Of a stretch of 64,000 nucleotides of DNA, positions 19,198 to 28,588 are shown piece after piece. The DNA is from Goodfellowiella coeruleoviolacea (GTDB lineage Bacteria > Actinomycetota > Actinomycetes > Mycobacteriales > Pseudonocardiaceae): assembly GCF_024171785.1 (NCBI RefSeq), contig NZ_JAMTCK010000002.1, positions 372,001-436,000 on the forward strand, in the 5' to 3' direction. Position 1 is the first letter of the stretch. Every line of letters begins with the position of its first letter. The notes below the pieces were generated by a model. The model was given only the letters and a program-made list of their open reading frames with translations. It searched no databases and was not told the DNA's origin. The position numbers were made by a program, and so were the translations under genes.

Positions 19198-20616
19198 GTG
19201 ACCGCCGTTTCCGACTCCACCGACCGCGACCAGCCCTCGACCGTCCTGCCCGCGTTCCCGCCCGGGTTCCGGTGGGGCGTGGCCACCTCGGCCTACCAGA
19301 TCGAGGGCGGGGCCGACGCGGACGGCCGTGGACCGTCCATCTGGGACACCTTCTGCCGGGTGCCTGGCGCGGTGGCCAACGGGGACACCGGTGACCGCGC
19401 CTGCGACCACTACCACCGCTGGGCGCAGGACCTCGACCTGCTGACCGAGCTGGGGGTGGACGCCTACCGGTTCTCCATCTCCTGGCCGAGGGTGCTGCCG
19501 GAGGGCCTGGGCCGCGTCGAACAGCGCGGCCTGGACTTCTACCGGCGGCTGGCCGACGGGCTGCGGGAACGCGGCATCGAGCCGTTCGCCACGCTCTACC
19601 ACTGGGACCTGCCCCAGGCACTGCAGGACGCCGGGGGCTGGCCCGAGCGCGACACCGCGGCGCGGTTCGTCGACTACGCCCTCACCGTGCAGCAGGCACT
19701 GGGCGACCTGGTGCACCACTGGACCACGTTCAACGAGCCGTACTGCACCTCGATCGTGGGCTATGCCGAGGGGCGGCACGCGCCAGGTGCCCGGGAGGGG
19801 CACGGCGCCCTGGCCGCCGCCCACCACCTGATGCTGGCCCACGGCACGGCCGTGCGCGCCATGCGCGAGCAGGGCAGGGCCGAGCACCGGTTCGGCATCG
19901 TGCTCAACCAGTCGCCGGCCGTGCCGGTCAGCGCCGACCCGGCCGACGTGGCCGCGGCGCGGCGGATGGACTGCCTGCTGCGCCGCCAGTTCACCGACCC
20001 GCTGTTCGGCGGTGCCTACCCGGAGGACTTCACCGAGACCTTCGGCGCGATCACCGACGCGTCGTTCCGCCAGGACGGCGACCTGGAGATCATCGGCACC
20101 CCGCTGGACTACCTCGGCATCAACTACTACTACCGGCTGCACGTGGCCGACGCCCCGCACCGGCAGCCCGACCCGGCCCTGCGCAGCGCCAACGACATCG
20201 GCGTTGACACCAGCTGGCGGCCGGACGTGCCGCTCAGCGGCATGGGTTGGCCGGTGGAACCGGAGGGGCTGACCGACACGCTGACCGACCTGGCCGCGCG
20301 CTACCCGGGCCTGCCGCCGATCTACCTCACCGAGAACGGCGGCGTGTTCCCGGAGCACCGCAACGCCGACGGCGTCATCGCCGACCCGGACCGGATCGCG
20401 TTCCTGGACGGACACCTGCGCGCGGCCCACCGGGCCGTCGAGTCCGGAGTGGACGTGCGCGGCTACTTCTGCTGGTCCCTGCTGGACAACTTCGAGTGGG
20501 CGCACGGCTACAAGCACCGGTTCGGTCTGGTGCACGTGGACTACGACACGCTGGAGCGCACCCCGCGCGCCAGCTTCGCCTGGTACCGCGACGCCGTGGC
20601 CGCCCAGCGGGGTTGA
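19198..20616 (+). CDS. GH1 beta-glucosidase, second copy
   Basis: The 472-residue cytosolic family 1 enzyme carries acid/base Glu180 in FNEPYC and nucleophile Glu379 in IYLTENGG. It closes the second importer operon and would hydrolyse the imported glucoside. GTG at 19198 has GGAGAG six bases upstream; the 70-bp gap after the permease gene is short enough for co-transcription. It resembles the first GH1 closely around the active site, but the loops after residue 320 differ, so aglycone or chain-length preference may differ. Confidence 0.9.
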   Translation: MTAVSDSTDRDQPSTVLPAFPPGFRWGVATSAYQIEGGADADGRGPSIWDTFCRVPGAVANGDTGDRACDHYHRWAQDLDLLTELGVDAYRFSISWPRVLPEGLGRVEQRGLDFYRRLADGLRERGIEPFATLYHWDLPQALQDAGGWPERDTAARFVDYALTVQQALGDLVHHWTTFNEPYCTSIVGYAEGRHAPGAREGHGALAAAHHLMLAHGTAVRAMREQGRAEHRFGIVLNQSPAVPVSADPADVAAARRMDCLLRRQFTDPLFGGAYPEDFTETFGAITDASFRQDGDLEIIGTPLDYLGINYYYRLHVADAPHRQPDPALRSANDIGVDTSWRPDVPLSGMGWPVEPEGLTDTLTDLAARYPGLPPIYLTENGGVFPEHRNADGVIADPDRIAFLDGHLRAAHRAVESGVDVRGYFCWSLLDNFEWAHGYKHRFGLVHVDYDTLERTPRASFAWYRDAVAAQRG

Positions 20617-20662
20617 GCGGGCCGACCCGGGTCAGGCCGGCCCGGGTCAGCTCGGGCCCGGC

Positions 20663-21661
20663 TCAGGCCGGCTCGGGGTGGCGCACGCCCAACCGGTCCA
20701 GGGCCCTGGCCAGGGTGCGCGCCACCGCCGCGCTGTCGGCCAGCGGCATGTGCGGGCTTTCGGTCCGGCCGGCCCGCACCAGGTTCATCACTTCGAGGGC
20801 CTGGTAGGTGTACCCGGCGCCGAGCAGGTCGATGCGGCGCACCTCCGGCTCGGCGTCGCCGCGCACCAGGGTCAGTTCGGTGGGGCGGTAGAACGGCGCG
20901 GCCAGTTCGATCCGCCCCGCCGTGCCCAGCACCGTGGCGGTCAGCGGTGAATCCGCGAGCAGGGAGCAGGACGCGTAGGCGTGGACCCCGTCGGGGTAGC
21001 ACAGCAGCAGTGCCGCCTCGGCGTCCACGCCCGTGTCGGCCAGCCGCCCGTGCACGAGCACGTCATCGGGCTCACCGAGCAGCAGGTGGGCCAGGGACAC
21101 CGGGTAGACGCCCAGGTCGAGCAGGGCGCCGCCGCCCTTGGCCGGATCCCACAGCCGGTGGTCGGGCGCGACCGGCGGCGCCACCACCCCGAAGTCCGCG
21201 CGCACCGACCGGAGCTGGCCGATCGCACCGTCGGCGACCAGCTCCCGCGCCTGCTGGACCAGCGGGTTGAACCGCGTCCACATGGCCTCGACGAGCAGCC
21301 GCCCGGACTGGCGGGCCAGGCCGACCAGGTCCTCGGTCTGCGCCGCGCTGACCGTCAGCGGCTTCTCGCACAGCACGTGCTTGCCCGCGCGTAACGCGGC
21401 CGAGGCCACCTCGTGGTGCTGGCTGTGCGGGGTGGCCACGTACACCACGTCGATGTCCGCGTCGGCCAGCAGCGCCCGGTAGTCGTCGTAGTGGCGGGGG
21501 ATGCCGTGCCGCTGGGCGAAGTCCCGTGCCCTGGCCAGGTCGCGGGAGGACACCGCAGCCACCTCGGCGCCGGGAACCCGCAGCAGGTCGGTGACGAACA
21601 CGGTCGCCATGCCCCCGGTGGCCACCACACCCCAGCGCACCGGCTTCAGCAGATCGCTCAT
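20663..21661 (-). CDS. Gfo/Idh/MocA-family oxidoreductase
   Basis: The 332-residue product is an NAD(P)-dependent sugar or inositol oxidoreductase by fold. The Rossmann motif starts at WGVVATGGMA and the catalytic EKP motif is intact (Glu99-Lys100-Pro101 in VLCEKPLT). The C-terminal domain shows GGGALLDLGVYPVSLAHLLLG, typical of the trans-dihydrodiol dehydrogenase branch. ATG 21661 gives the usual length. Leu90 is a rare TTA codon (21392-21394). It lies directly after a ThuA-like gene on the same strand (11 bp between them), so both are probably one operon. The substrate is unknown. Confidence 0.87.
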   Translation of the reverse strand: MSDLLKPVRWGVVATGGMATVFVTDLLRVPGAEVAAVSSRDLARARDFAQRHGIPRHYDDYRALLADADIDVVYVATPHSQHHEVASAALRAGKHVLCEKPLTVSAAQTEDLVGLARQSGRLLVEAMWTRFNPLVQQARELVADGAIGQLRSVRADFGVVAPPVAPDHRLWDPAKGGGALLDLGVYPVSLAHLLLGEPDDVLVHGRLADTGVDAEAALLLCYPDGVHAYASCSLLADSPLTATVLGTAGRIELAAPFYRPTELTLVRGDAEPEVRRIDLLGAGYTYQALEVMNLVRAGRTESPHMPLADSAAVARTLARALDRLGVRHPEPA

Positions 21662-21672
21662 GGACCGCAACG

Positions 21673-22350
21673 TTAGTGCGCCGGCCGCGCCGGGCGGCTG
21701 GCCCAGAGCAGGCCGCGCTCGGTGATCGTGCGCACGTCGGGCAGCACCAGGTCGGGCACGTGGTGGCCGATGGTGGACACGAACACCCGGCCCGCGCCCC
21801 AGCGCCGGGTCCAGATCGCGGGCACGGTGATCGGCGTGTGCCAGGGGGTGTCCGCGTCGGCCGCGACCGTGGTGGTGGCCAGCACGTCGTTGCCGGCGTC
21901 GGAGAACACCCAGTACTGCTCGGTGTGCAGCACCAGCCGGTCGAAGCCCCGCACGATGGGATGGTCCGTCCTGTTCGGACAGATCAGCACCTCGTGGTCG
22001 ATGAAACCCCCGGGGTGGGCCAGGAACTGGCCGCCGGTCAGCCGGTGGTAGTCCAGGTTGTTGCGGAACGCGCCGACGATCCCGCCGTGCCACCCGGCGA
22101 AGCCGGTGCCGTTGGCCACCGCCGTGATCAGCCCGGCGGCCTGCTCCGCGCTGATCTCGTCCCTGGACCAGCACTGCACCACCAGGTCGGCCCCGGCCAT
22201 CAGGTCGGCGTCGGTGTAGGCGTCCAGCGTCTCGCTGACGTGGACGTCGAACCCGTTGTCGCGCAGGAAGGGCAGGAACAGCTCGGTGGTCTCGCGCGGC
22301 TGGTGGCCCGCCCAGCCACCCCGCACCACCAGGGCACGTCGGCTTGTCAC
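21673..22350 (-). CDS. ThuA-like protein
   Basis: The 225-residue product matches the ThuA-like glutamine-amidotransferase-type fold: RRALVVRGGWAGHQP at the N-terminus, the nucleophile-elbow-like GTGFAGWHGGIVGAF, then the block HPIVRGFDRLVLHTEQYWVF. ThuA proteins occur with sugar importers and Gfo/Idh oxidoreductases and are linked to trehalose or other disaccharide use. GTG at 22350 has GAGGAGGG close upstream. The pairing with the Gfo/Idh gene is the common arrangement, pointing to an oxidised-sugar pathway of unknown substrate. Confidence 0.83.
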   Translation of the reverse strand: MTSRRALVVRGGWAGHQPRETTELFLPFLRDNGFDVHVSETLDAYTDADLMAGADLVVQCWSRDEISAEQAAGLITAVANGTGFAGWHGGIVGAFRNNLDYHRLTGGQFLAHPGGFIDHEVLICPNRTDHPIVRGFDRLVLHTEQYWVFSDAGNDVLATTTVAADADTPWHTPITVPAIWTRRWGAGRVFVSTIGHHVPDLVLPDVRTITERGLLWASRPARPAH

Positions 22351-22530
22351 ACGACCCTCCTCGCGGCTGGCACACCACTGCCCCGGCAACCCTAACCCGG
22401 GGCCGCCAGCCGGCGACACGCTACGGTGGGGAAGCGATGCCCGGCCTGTACGGGAAACCCTTGTGGTTCAGGGAAAACCGCTGGTCGGGGCGGATGGTGC
22501 GCATGGGCGGGCAGCCAGCGGAGGGCTTGC

Positions 22531-25344
22531 TTGAAGGTGGAATTCGGTGTGCTCGGGCCGGTGGAGGCCCGCCTGGACGGCCAGGACATCGACCTGGGGC
22601 ACGCCCGCCAGCGGTGCGTGCTGGCGATCCTGCTGGTCGACGCCAACCAGACGCTGTCGCTGGACCAGTTGGCCGACCGGGTCTGGGGTGAGCGGCAGCC
22701 GGACCGCGCGAGCGGCACCCTGCGCAGCTACCTGTCCCGGCTGCGCACCGCCCTGTCGGTGACCACCGGGTGCGCGCTGGTGCGCCGGTCCGGCGGCTAC
22801 GCCCTGCTCATCGACGAGGACGCGATCGACCTGCACCGGTTCCGCCGCCTGCTGGCCGAGGCCAGGTCCAGCGCGTCCGACGAGCACGCGGCCGGCCTGT
22901 TCGCCGAGGCGTTGGCGCTGTGGCGCGGGGAGCCGTTCGCCGGCCTGGACACGCTGTGGCTGGCCGAGGTCAGGGACGCGGTGCGGGCCGAGCACTTCGC
23001 CGCGGTGCTGGACCACAACGACATCCGGTTGCGCCGCGGCGAGCACGCCGCGCTGCTCACCGAGCTGGCCAGGCACGCCGACCGCCACCCGCTGGACGAA
23101 CGCCTCGCCGGCCAGCTCATGCTCGCCCACTACCGCGCCGGCCGCCAGGCCGACGCGCTCCAGCACTACCAGCGGATCCGCCGCCGCCTCGCCGAGGACC
23201 TGGGCACCGACCCCTGCGCCGCGCTGCAACGGCTGCACCAGCACATCCTCACCGCGGACCGGGCGCTGGCCCTACCCGCCGCCACCGGTTCGACCGCCCC
23301 GGTGCCGAGGCAGCTGCCGGCGGCGCCCGCGCTGTTCACCGGCCGCGCCGCGGAACTCGCCGCGCTGAGCACCACCCTGGGCACCAGCGGGGACGCGGCG
23401 CGGCACGCCGTGACGATCGCGGTGGTGGGTGGCACCGGGGGGATCGGCAAGACCGCGCTCGCCCTGCACTGGGCGCACCAGAACCTGGCCCGGTTCCCGG
23501 ACGGGCAGCTGTACGTGAACCTGCGCGGCTTCGACCCCGCGGGTGAGCCGGTGCCGTCGTCCGCTGCCGTGCACGGGTTCCTCATCGCCCTGGGCGTGGC
23601 CGCCGAGGGCATTCCCGCCGACGCCGACGCGCAGGCCGCGCTGTACCGCAGCCTGGTCGCCGACCGGCGGATGCTGGTGGTGCTGGACAACGCCTTGGAC
23701 ACCGCGCAGGTGCTGCCGCTGCTGCCGGGCAGCCCCAGCTGCGCGGTGCTGGTCACCAGCCGAGGCCAGCTGCCCGGCCTGGTCACCAACCTCGGCGCGC
23801 GGGTGCTGCCGCTGGACGTGCTCAGCGCGGCCGAGGCCGAGCAACTGCTCACCGCCCGGCTGGGCCCGGACCGCGTCGCGGCCGAGCCGGAGGCCACCGC
23901 GGAGCTGCTCGGCCACTGCGCGGGTTTCCCGCTGGCGCTGAGCATCGCCGCCGGCCGCGCCGCACTGCAACCGGGCATGCCGCTGGCGGCACTGGCCGAG
24001 GAGCTGCGGGAGACCGCCACCCGGCTGCGCGCGCTGGACACCGGGGACCTGCACGCCAGCCTGCGCGCGGTGTTCTCCTGGTCGCACGCGGCGCTGGACA
24101 CCGACGTGGCCACGGCGTTCCAGCTGCTCGGGCTGGCGCCGGGCCCGGACATCAGCCTGCCGGCCGCGGCCAGCCTCATCGGCACGGCCAGCGCGCACAC
24201 CCGCGAACTCCTGCGCGACCTGGAACGGGTGTCGCTGGTGCACCAGCACGCGCCCGAGCGCTACCGCGTGCACGACCTGGTCCGGCTGTACGCGGCCGAA
24301 CGAGCCGCCGCCGAACAGGCACCGCAGGACCGGCAGGCGGCACTGCGCCGGCTGGTCGACCACTACCTGCACACCGCCTACCACGGGGAGCAGGTGCTTG
24401 GCTCGCACGGGCGGCAGCTCGACCTGGACCCGCCGGCCAGGGGCTGCGCGCCGACCCGGCTCACCGACGAGCCCGCCGCGTTGGCCTGGTTCACCGCCGA
24501 GCACCCGCACCTGCTCGCCGTGCAGCGGCTGGCGGCCCAGCACGGCTGGCACACTGCGGCCTGGCAGCTGGCCTGGGCCCAGGAGGGTTTCCACTGGCGG
24601 CGCAGTCACCTGCGCGACCACCTCGCGGTCTGGCAGGTGGGGCTGGACGCGACGCGCGCGCTGGGTGACGCGACCGCCCAGGCCTGGGCCCACCAGTGCC
24701 TGGGGCACGCCCACACCCGGCTGGGCGGGCACGCCGAGGCGCTGCACCACCTCGACCGGGCGCTCGCCCTCACCGAGCAGGTCAACGACGTCCCCGGGCA
24801 CGCGGGCACCCACCTCACCCTCACCATGGCCCATGCCGCCCGGGGCGACGACCAGCGGGCCCTGGACCACGCCCAGCAGGCGCTGCGGCTGTTCCGGACG
24901 CTGGGCAACCAGGTGTGGGAGGCGCACGCGCTCAACCTGGCCGGCCGGCACCACGCCCGCCTCGGCCAGTACGACGCCGCCCACGCCGCCTGCACCGAGG
25001 CCCTCGCCCTGTTCCGGCGCCACCAGCACCGCTTCGGTGAGGCCGCCACCCTGGACAGCCTCGGTTTCCTCGCGCACGCCAGCGGAGCGCACGCCGCCGC
25101 GCTGGAGCACTACCAGCAGGCGCTCGCCCTGCGGCGCGAGGTGGGCGCCACCTACCAGCTGGCCGACACGCTGTACCGCCTCGGCGAGGCCCACGCCGCC
25201 CAGGCCGAGCACGGGCTCGCCCGGGTGCGCTGGCAGCAGGCGCTGGACCTCTACCGGGCGCAGCACCGCGCGGTCGAGGCCGACCAGGCCCGCCGACGGC
25301 TGGCCGAGCTGGACGAGCGGACCGACCGGGGGCGGGCCCGGTGA
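22531..25344 (+). CDS. AfsR/SARP-type regulator with NB-ARC ATPase and TPR domains
   Basis: The 937-residue product is a large AfsR-like transcription factor. In order: winged-helix OmpR-type DNA-binding domain (about 1-93), bacterial transcriptional activation domain (about 95-243), NB-ARC ATPase with P-loop GGTGGIGKT (300-308), a helical stretch, and C-terminal TPR repeats (about 690 onward). Such proteins activate secondary metabolism or development genes after sensing an unknown signal. The start is TTG with GGAGGG five bases upstream; an upstream ATG at 22426 lacks one. No biosynthetic cluster lies beside it, so its targets are elsewhere. Confidence 0.88.
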   Translation: MKVEFGVLGPVEARLDGQDIDLGHARQRCVLAILLVDANQTLSLDQLADRVWGERQPDRASGTLRSYLSRLRTALSVTTGCALVRRSGGYALLIDEDAIDLHRFRRLLAEARSSASDEHAAGLFAEALALWRGEPFAGLDTLWLAEVRDAVRAEHFAAVLDHNDIRLRRGEHAALLTELARHADRHPLDERLAGQLMLAHYRAGRQADALQHYQRIRRRLAEDLGTDPCAALQRLHQHILTADRALALPAATGSTAPVPRQLPAAPALFTGRAAELAALSTTLGTSGDAARHAVTIAVVGGTGGIGKTALALHWAHQNLARFPDGQLYVNLRGFDPAGEPVPSSAAVHGFLIALGVAAEGIPADADAQAALYRSLVADRRMLVVLDNALDTAQVLPLLPGSPSCAVLVTSRGQLPGLVTNLGARVLPLDVLSAAEAEQLLTARLGPDRVAAEPEATAELLGHCAGFPLALSIAAGRAALQPGMPLAALAEELRETATRLRALDTGDLHASLRAVFSWSHAALDTDVATAFQLLGLAPGPDISLPAAASLIGTASAHTRELLRDLERVSLVHQHAPERYRVHDLVRLYAAERAAAEQAPQDRQAALRRLVDHYLHTAYHGEQVLGSHGRQLDLDPPARGCAPTRLTDEPAALAWFTAEHPHLLAVQRLAAQHGWHTAAWQLAWAQEGFHWRRSHLRDHLAVWQVGLDATRALGDATAQAWAHQCLGHAHTRLGGHAEALHHLDRALALTEQVNDVPGHAGTHLTLTMAHAARGDDQRALDHAQQALRLFRTLGNQVWEAHALNLAGRHHARLGQYDAAHAACTEALALFRRHQHRFGEAATLDSLGFLAHASGAHAAALEHYQQALALRREVGATYQLADTLYRLGEAHAAQAEHGLARVRWQQALDLYRAQHRAVEADQARRRLAELDERTDRGRAR

Positions 25345-25356
25345 GCCGGCCCGGCG

Positions 25357-26613
25357 CTACCGGCGGCCGCGGAAGGTGCGCCGCAGGTCGTCGACCCACT
25401 CGTGCGGGATCTCCCACGGGATGAAGTGGCCGCCCCGGTCGTGGACGGTCAGGTTCACGTGGTTGTACCAGGCGCCGCGCTCGGAGTCGATGAAGTGCTG
25501 CACCCGCTGGTCGGTGCGCACGCCTGGCGGGTTCTCGTAGCCGACGAAGGTGATGCCGGTGGGCGCTTCCACCACCGGCCACCGGTCGTGGGACGGGGTC
25601 CACGGGTAGCGGTTGTTGTTGGCGTAGGTGCGGATCGAGGTGCCGATCGAGTTGGTGACCCAGAAGATCGTGGCGTGGGTCAGCAGGTCGTCCTTGGTGA
25701 AGACGGTCTCGATGTCACCGCCGTTGTCGCTCCAGGTCTGCCAGCGCCGCAGGATCCAGGCGAGCATGCCGGCGGGGGAGTCGGACAGCCCGTAGGACAG
25801 CGTGCTCGGGTCGAGCACGTGCACGGCCAGGTGCACGGCGAAGCGCTTGTCCAGCGCGAGCACCCGCGCGTGCACGTCGGCGGGCAGGCCGTCCGGGATG
25901 GGCTGGCCGCCACTGAAGTCCCAGCCGCGGTCACCGTTGAACAGGGTGAGCTTCTGGCCGGAGCCGATGTGGATGCCGTACAGCTCGTCGGCGTACTTGT
26001 GCCCGAGCTGGCCGGTGACCAGGGCACCGACGTCGCAGCCGGCGGCGGCGTACCGGTCGTGCCCGAGGATCTGGGTCATCAGGGTGTGCCAGAGGTCGGC
26101 GACCTTCCAGAAGTTCATGTCCGGGTGGTCGGGCAGCGGGGTGGAGAACCCGAAACCGGGAAACGACGGGACGATCACGTCGAACGCGTCGGCCGGATCA
26201 CCGCCGTGCGCGCCCGGATCGGCCAGCGGGCCGATCACCTTGGCCCAGTGCCAGAACGTCCAGGGCCAGCCGTGGGTGAGGATCAGCGGGGTCGGGTCGG
26301 GGCCGACGCCGGCCTTGCGCATGAAGTGCACGGGCACGCCGTCGACCTCGACCCGGTAGTGCTCGTGGGCGTTGATCGCCGCCTCGGCCGCGCGCCAGTC
26401 GTAGTCGGTCCGCCAGTACTCGACCAGTTCCCGCAGGTACTCGCGGTTCACGCCGTAGTACGAGTCCTCGTTGCCCGCGTCCAGCGGCCAGCGGGTCAGC
26501 GCGAGGCGCTGCCGGAGGTCGGCGAGCACGTCGTCGGGCACGTGGATCGGCGTTGGCGTCAGCGGGAACGGTCGAGCGCCGGCCGCCCGCGCTGCCGTGG
26601 TTTCCTGGGACAT
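25357..26613 (-). CDS. Epoxide hydrolase (EHN-type alpha/beta hydrolase)
   Basis: The 418-residue product resembles microsomal-type epoxide hydrolases. It begins with an EHN lid domain (PFPLTPTPIHVPDDVLADLR), then the alpha/beta core with oxyanion HGWP (114-117) and the nucleophile Asp194 in GCDVG. The C-terminal histidine region GGHFIPWEIPHEW supplies the base. It converts epoxides to diols in the cytosol. It is 30 bp downstream of a MarR gene on the same strand and probably its main target. Its 3' end is only 12 bp from the AfsR gene, with which it converges. Confidence 0.9.
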   Translation of the reverse strand: MSQETTAARAAGARPFPLTPTPIHVPDDVLADLRQRLALTRWPLDAGNEDSYYGVNREYLRELVEYWRTDYDWRAAEAAINAHEHYRVEVDGVPVHFMRKAGVGPDPTPLILTHGWPWTFWHWAKVIGPLADPGAHGGDPADAFDVIVPSFPGFGFSTPLPDHPDMNFWKVADLWHTLMTQILGHDRYAAAGCDVGALVTGQLGHKYADELYGIHIGSGQKLTLFNGDRGWDFSGGQPIPDGLPADVHARVLALDKRFAVHLAVHVLDPSTLSYGLSDSPAGMLAWILRRWQTWSDNGGDIETVFTKDDLLTHATIFWVTNSIGTSIRTYANNNRYPWTPSHDRWPVVEAPTGITFVGYENPPGVRTDQRVQHFIDSERGAWYNHVNLTVHDRGGHFIPWEIPHEWVDDLRRTFRGRR

Positions 26614-26643
26614 CGGGATCTCCTCCGCTGCTGGGAGTCGTGA

Positions 26644-27087
26644 TCAGTGCTGCTGCTGGCTGAGTTCGACCAGCCGCGCCAGAGCGGGCAGTGCCGCCGC
26701 GATGGCCGCCCGCTCCGCCGGGGTGAGCTGGTCGGCGAGTTCGGTGAGACGGGCGATCCGCTCCGCCCTTCGTCCGTCCACAATGGCCGCTCCGGCCGGG
26801 GTGACGTGCACCAGCACCGCCCGCCCGTCCGACGGGTCCGGCTCGCGGCGCACCAGGCCGTCGCGCTCCAGCTTGGTGACGATCTGGGTGATCGCGGACT
26901 GGGTGACCTGCTCGCTGGCGGTCAGCTCGGTGAGTCGCTTCGGTCCGCGCTGGCTGAGCGTGTGCAGCACGGACAGCGTGGTGAAGCTCAGTCGCTGCAC
27001 GGACGGCAGCCGGATGGACATCCGCGTGAAGTTCTCCAGCACGGAGGTCAGTTCGGCGATGCTCAGCTCGGGGGATCGCGGCGACAC
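26644..27087 (-). CDS. MarR-family repressor
   Basis: The 147-residue product shows the MarR winged helix: LTELTASEQVTQSAITQIVTK is the recognition region and DGLVRREPDPSDGRAVLVHV the wing with the conserved DxR. GTG at 27087 gives the normal family length. A perfect 7-bp inverted repeat just upstream is a likely autoregulatory operator. With the epoxide hydrolase it forms a small detoxification operon induced presumably by a hydrophobic or phenolic ligand. Confidence 0.9.
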   Translation of the reverse strand: MSPRSPELSIAELTSVLENFTRMSIRLPSVQRLSFTTLSVLHTLSQRGPKRLTELTASEQVTQSAITQIVTKLERDGLVRREPDPSDGRAVLVHVTPAGAAIVDGRRAERIARLTELADQLTPAERAAIAAALPALARLVELSQQQH

Positions 27088-27102
27088 GCGGCGAAGCGTA
27101 TC

Positions 27103-27121
27103 AGAAACTAATTAAGTTTCT
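27103..27121. promoter_or_regulatory. MarR-type operator
   Basis: AGAAACT and AGTTTCT form a perfect 7-bp inverted repeat around AATTA. The site is strikingly A+T-rich for this region and lies 16 bp upstream of the MarR start, between it and the divergent AraC gene. Confidence 0.75.
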
Positions 27122-27210
27122 TATCTACCTTTGGTGTGGTCGTGCTGCACCCGCCGATGTCTGGGCCGCGGTCCGGTGGAGCGGGCAGGACGGGCAGCGC
27201 ATGATGAGGC

Positions 27211-28122
27211 ATGCCCACCACGGAGCACGCGGCGCGCGTCGGGCGGGCGCCCGCGGTCCCGGACGTCCCCACCGCCGAGTTCGTGCACGCCGCGCCCGCG
27301 GCCCCACTGCGGCGGTTCGTCGTGTCCTACAGCGGGTACCGGGAGGCGGGCGGGCCACCAGGGCGGCACCGCGGGCTGCCCTCGCCGTTCCTGATCCTGA
27401 TCCTCACCCTGGGCGAGCCGCTCGTCATCACCGCCCACCCGAACCCGGGCGTCCTGCCGAGCCAGCACGACACCCTGGTCGGCGGCCTGCACACGGTGCC
27501 GGCGCTGATCACCCACCAGGGCAGGCAGTCCGGCGTCCAACTCGCCCTCACCCCGCTGGGAGCGCGAGCGCTGCTCGGTCTGCCGGCCGGCGAACTCGCC
27601 GGCGCCACCCTGGACGCCGCGACCGTGCTCGGCCCGGTGGCACACCGGCTGCGCGAGCGGCTCCTGGCCGCCCGGGACTGGTCCGAACGGTTCGCCGCGC
27701 TCGATGCCACGCTGTTGGCCCACCTCCGTGGCGACGCCGCCGTGCCCGGGGCGGTGGCGCACGCCTGGCAACGCCTGCTGCGTTCCGGCGGCAGCGTGGC
27801 GGTCGCCCAGTTGGCCGACGAGATCGGGTGGAGCACCAGGCACCTGAGCCAGCGGTTCCGGGCCGAGTTTGGGTTGGGGCCCAAGCAGGTCGCCCGGGTG
27901 GTGCGCTTCGACCGAGCCCGTCGGACGCTGGCCCGGACGGTGTCGGCCGGATCGGGCCCAACCCTGGCCGCGATCGCCGCGGACTGCGGGTACTGCGACC
28001 AGGCCCACCTCGCGCGCGAGTTCCACGCCCTGGCCGGGTGCTCGCCCACGCGCTGGCTGGCGGAGGAGTTCCGAAACGTCCAAGCCATCGCCGCGGTGGC
28101 CGAGGCAGGCTTGGTGCCGTGA
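27211..28122 (+). CDS. AraC-family regulator
   Basis: The 303-residue product has an N-terminal cupin-like region (PAAPLRRFVVSYSGYRE) and a C-terminal AraC double HTH: VAQLADEIGWSTRHLSQRFR and then LAAIAADCGYCDQAHLAREF. It is divergent from the MarR gene and 76 bp upstream of a small VOC protein, the likely co-transcribed partner. AraC-VOC pairs are common in actinomycetes, but the inducer and targets are unknown. The ATG at 27211 has only a weak GATGAGG upstream. Confidence 0.88.
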   Translation: MPTTEHAARVGRAPAVPDVPTAEFVHAAPAAPLRRFVVSYSGYREAGGPPGRHRGLPSPFLILILTLGEPLVITAHPNPGVLPSQHDTLVGGLHTVPALITHQGRQSGVQLALTPLGARALLGLPAGELAGATLDAATVLGPVAHRLRERLLAARDWSERFAALDATLLAHLRGDAAVPGAVAHAWQRLLRSGGSVAVAQLADEIGWSTRHLSQRFRAEFGLGPKQVARVVRFDRARRTLARTVSAGSGPTLAAIAADCGYCDQAHLAREFHALAGCSPTRWLAEEFRNVQAIAAVAEAGLVP

Positions 28123-28198
28123 CGGAGAGCCCCTGCGGTGGCGGGACGAGCCGGGGAATCTCCGAGACGTGTCCGTTCCCACGCGCTTGGAGTTGTCG

Positions 28199-28546
28199 AT
28201 GGCCGTTCGCCGTGTCGTGCCCAATGTCCAGTCCGTGGCTGTGCGGGAGAGCCAGGAGTTCTACCGGCTGCTGGGGTTCCAGGAGGTCATGGACCTCGGC
28301 TGGATCGCGACCCTCGCGTCCCCGTCCTGCCCCACGGCGCAGATCAGCCTGATGACCAGGGACAGGACCGCGTCCGTCCACCCCGACCTGAGCGTGGAGG
28401 TGGACGACGTGGACGCGGTCCACGCAGTGCTGCGGGAGCGCGGGACGGAGATCGTGCACCGCCTGCGCGACGAGGAGTGGGGGGTGCGCCGGTTCTTCGT
28501 CCGCGACCCCAACGGACGGGTGGTCAACGTGCTCGCCCACCGCTGA
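28199..28546 (+). CDS. Small VOC (glyoxalase/bleomycin-resistance fold) protein
   Basis: The 115-residue product is a single VOC domain: an opening beta strand with VVPNVQSVAVRESQEFYRLL, the strand PDLSVEVDDVDAVHAVL and the end VRRFFVRDPNGRVVNVL. The family uses a metal-binding site formed by a dimer for glyoxalase, dioxygenase or drug-binding roles; the usual histidine in the first strand is not seen, so catalysis is doubtful. ATG follows GGAG by six bases. It shares a likely transcript with the AraC gene and ends at a strong hairpin. Confidence 0.82.
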   Translation: MAVRRVVPNVQSVAVRESQEFYRLLGFQEVMDLGWIATLASPSCPTAQISLMTRDRTASVHPDLSVEVDDVDAVHAVLRERGTEIVHRLRDEEWGVRRFFVRDPNGRVVNVLAHR

Positions 28547-28548
28547 CC

Positions 28549-28581
28549 GGCTGACCGCGCACCCGGCCAGCGCGGTCAGCC
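28549..28581. terminator. Strong bidirectional terminator
   Basis: GGCTGACCGCGC (28549-28560) pairs perfectly with GCGCGGTCAGCC (28570-28581), a 12-bp stem with a 9-base loop. It fills the 42-bp gap between the convergent VOC and LacI genes. Confidence 0.8.
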
Positions 28582-28588
28582 CCGCGAG

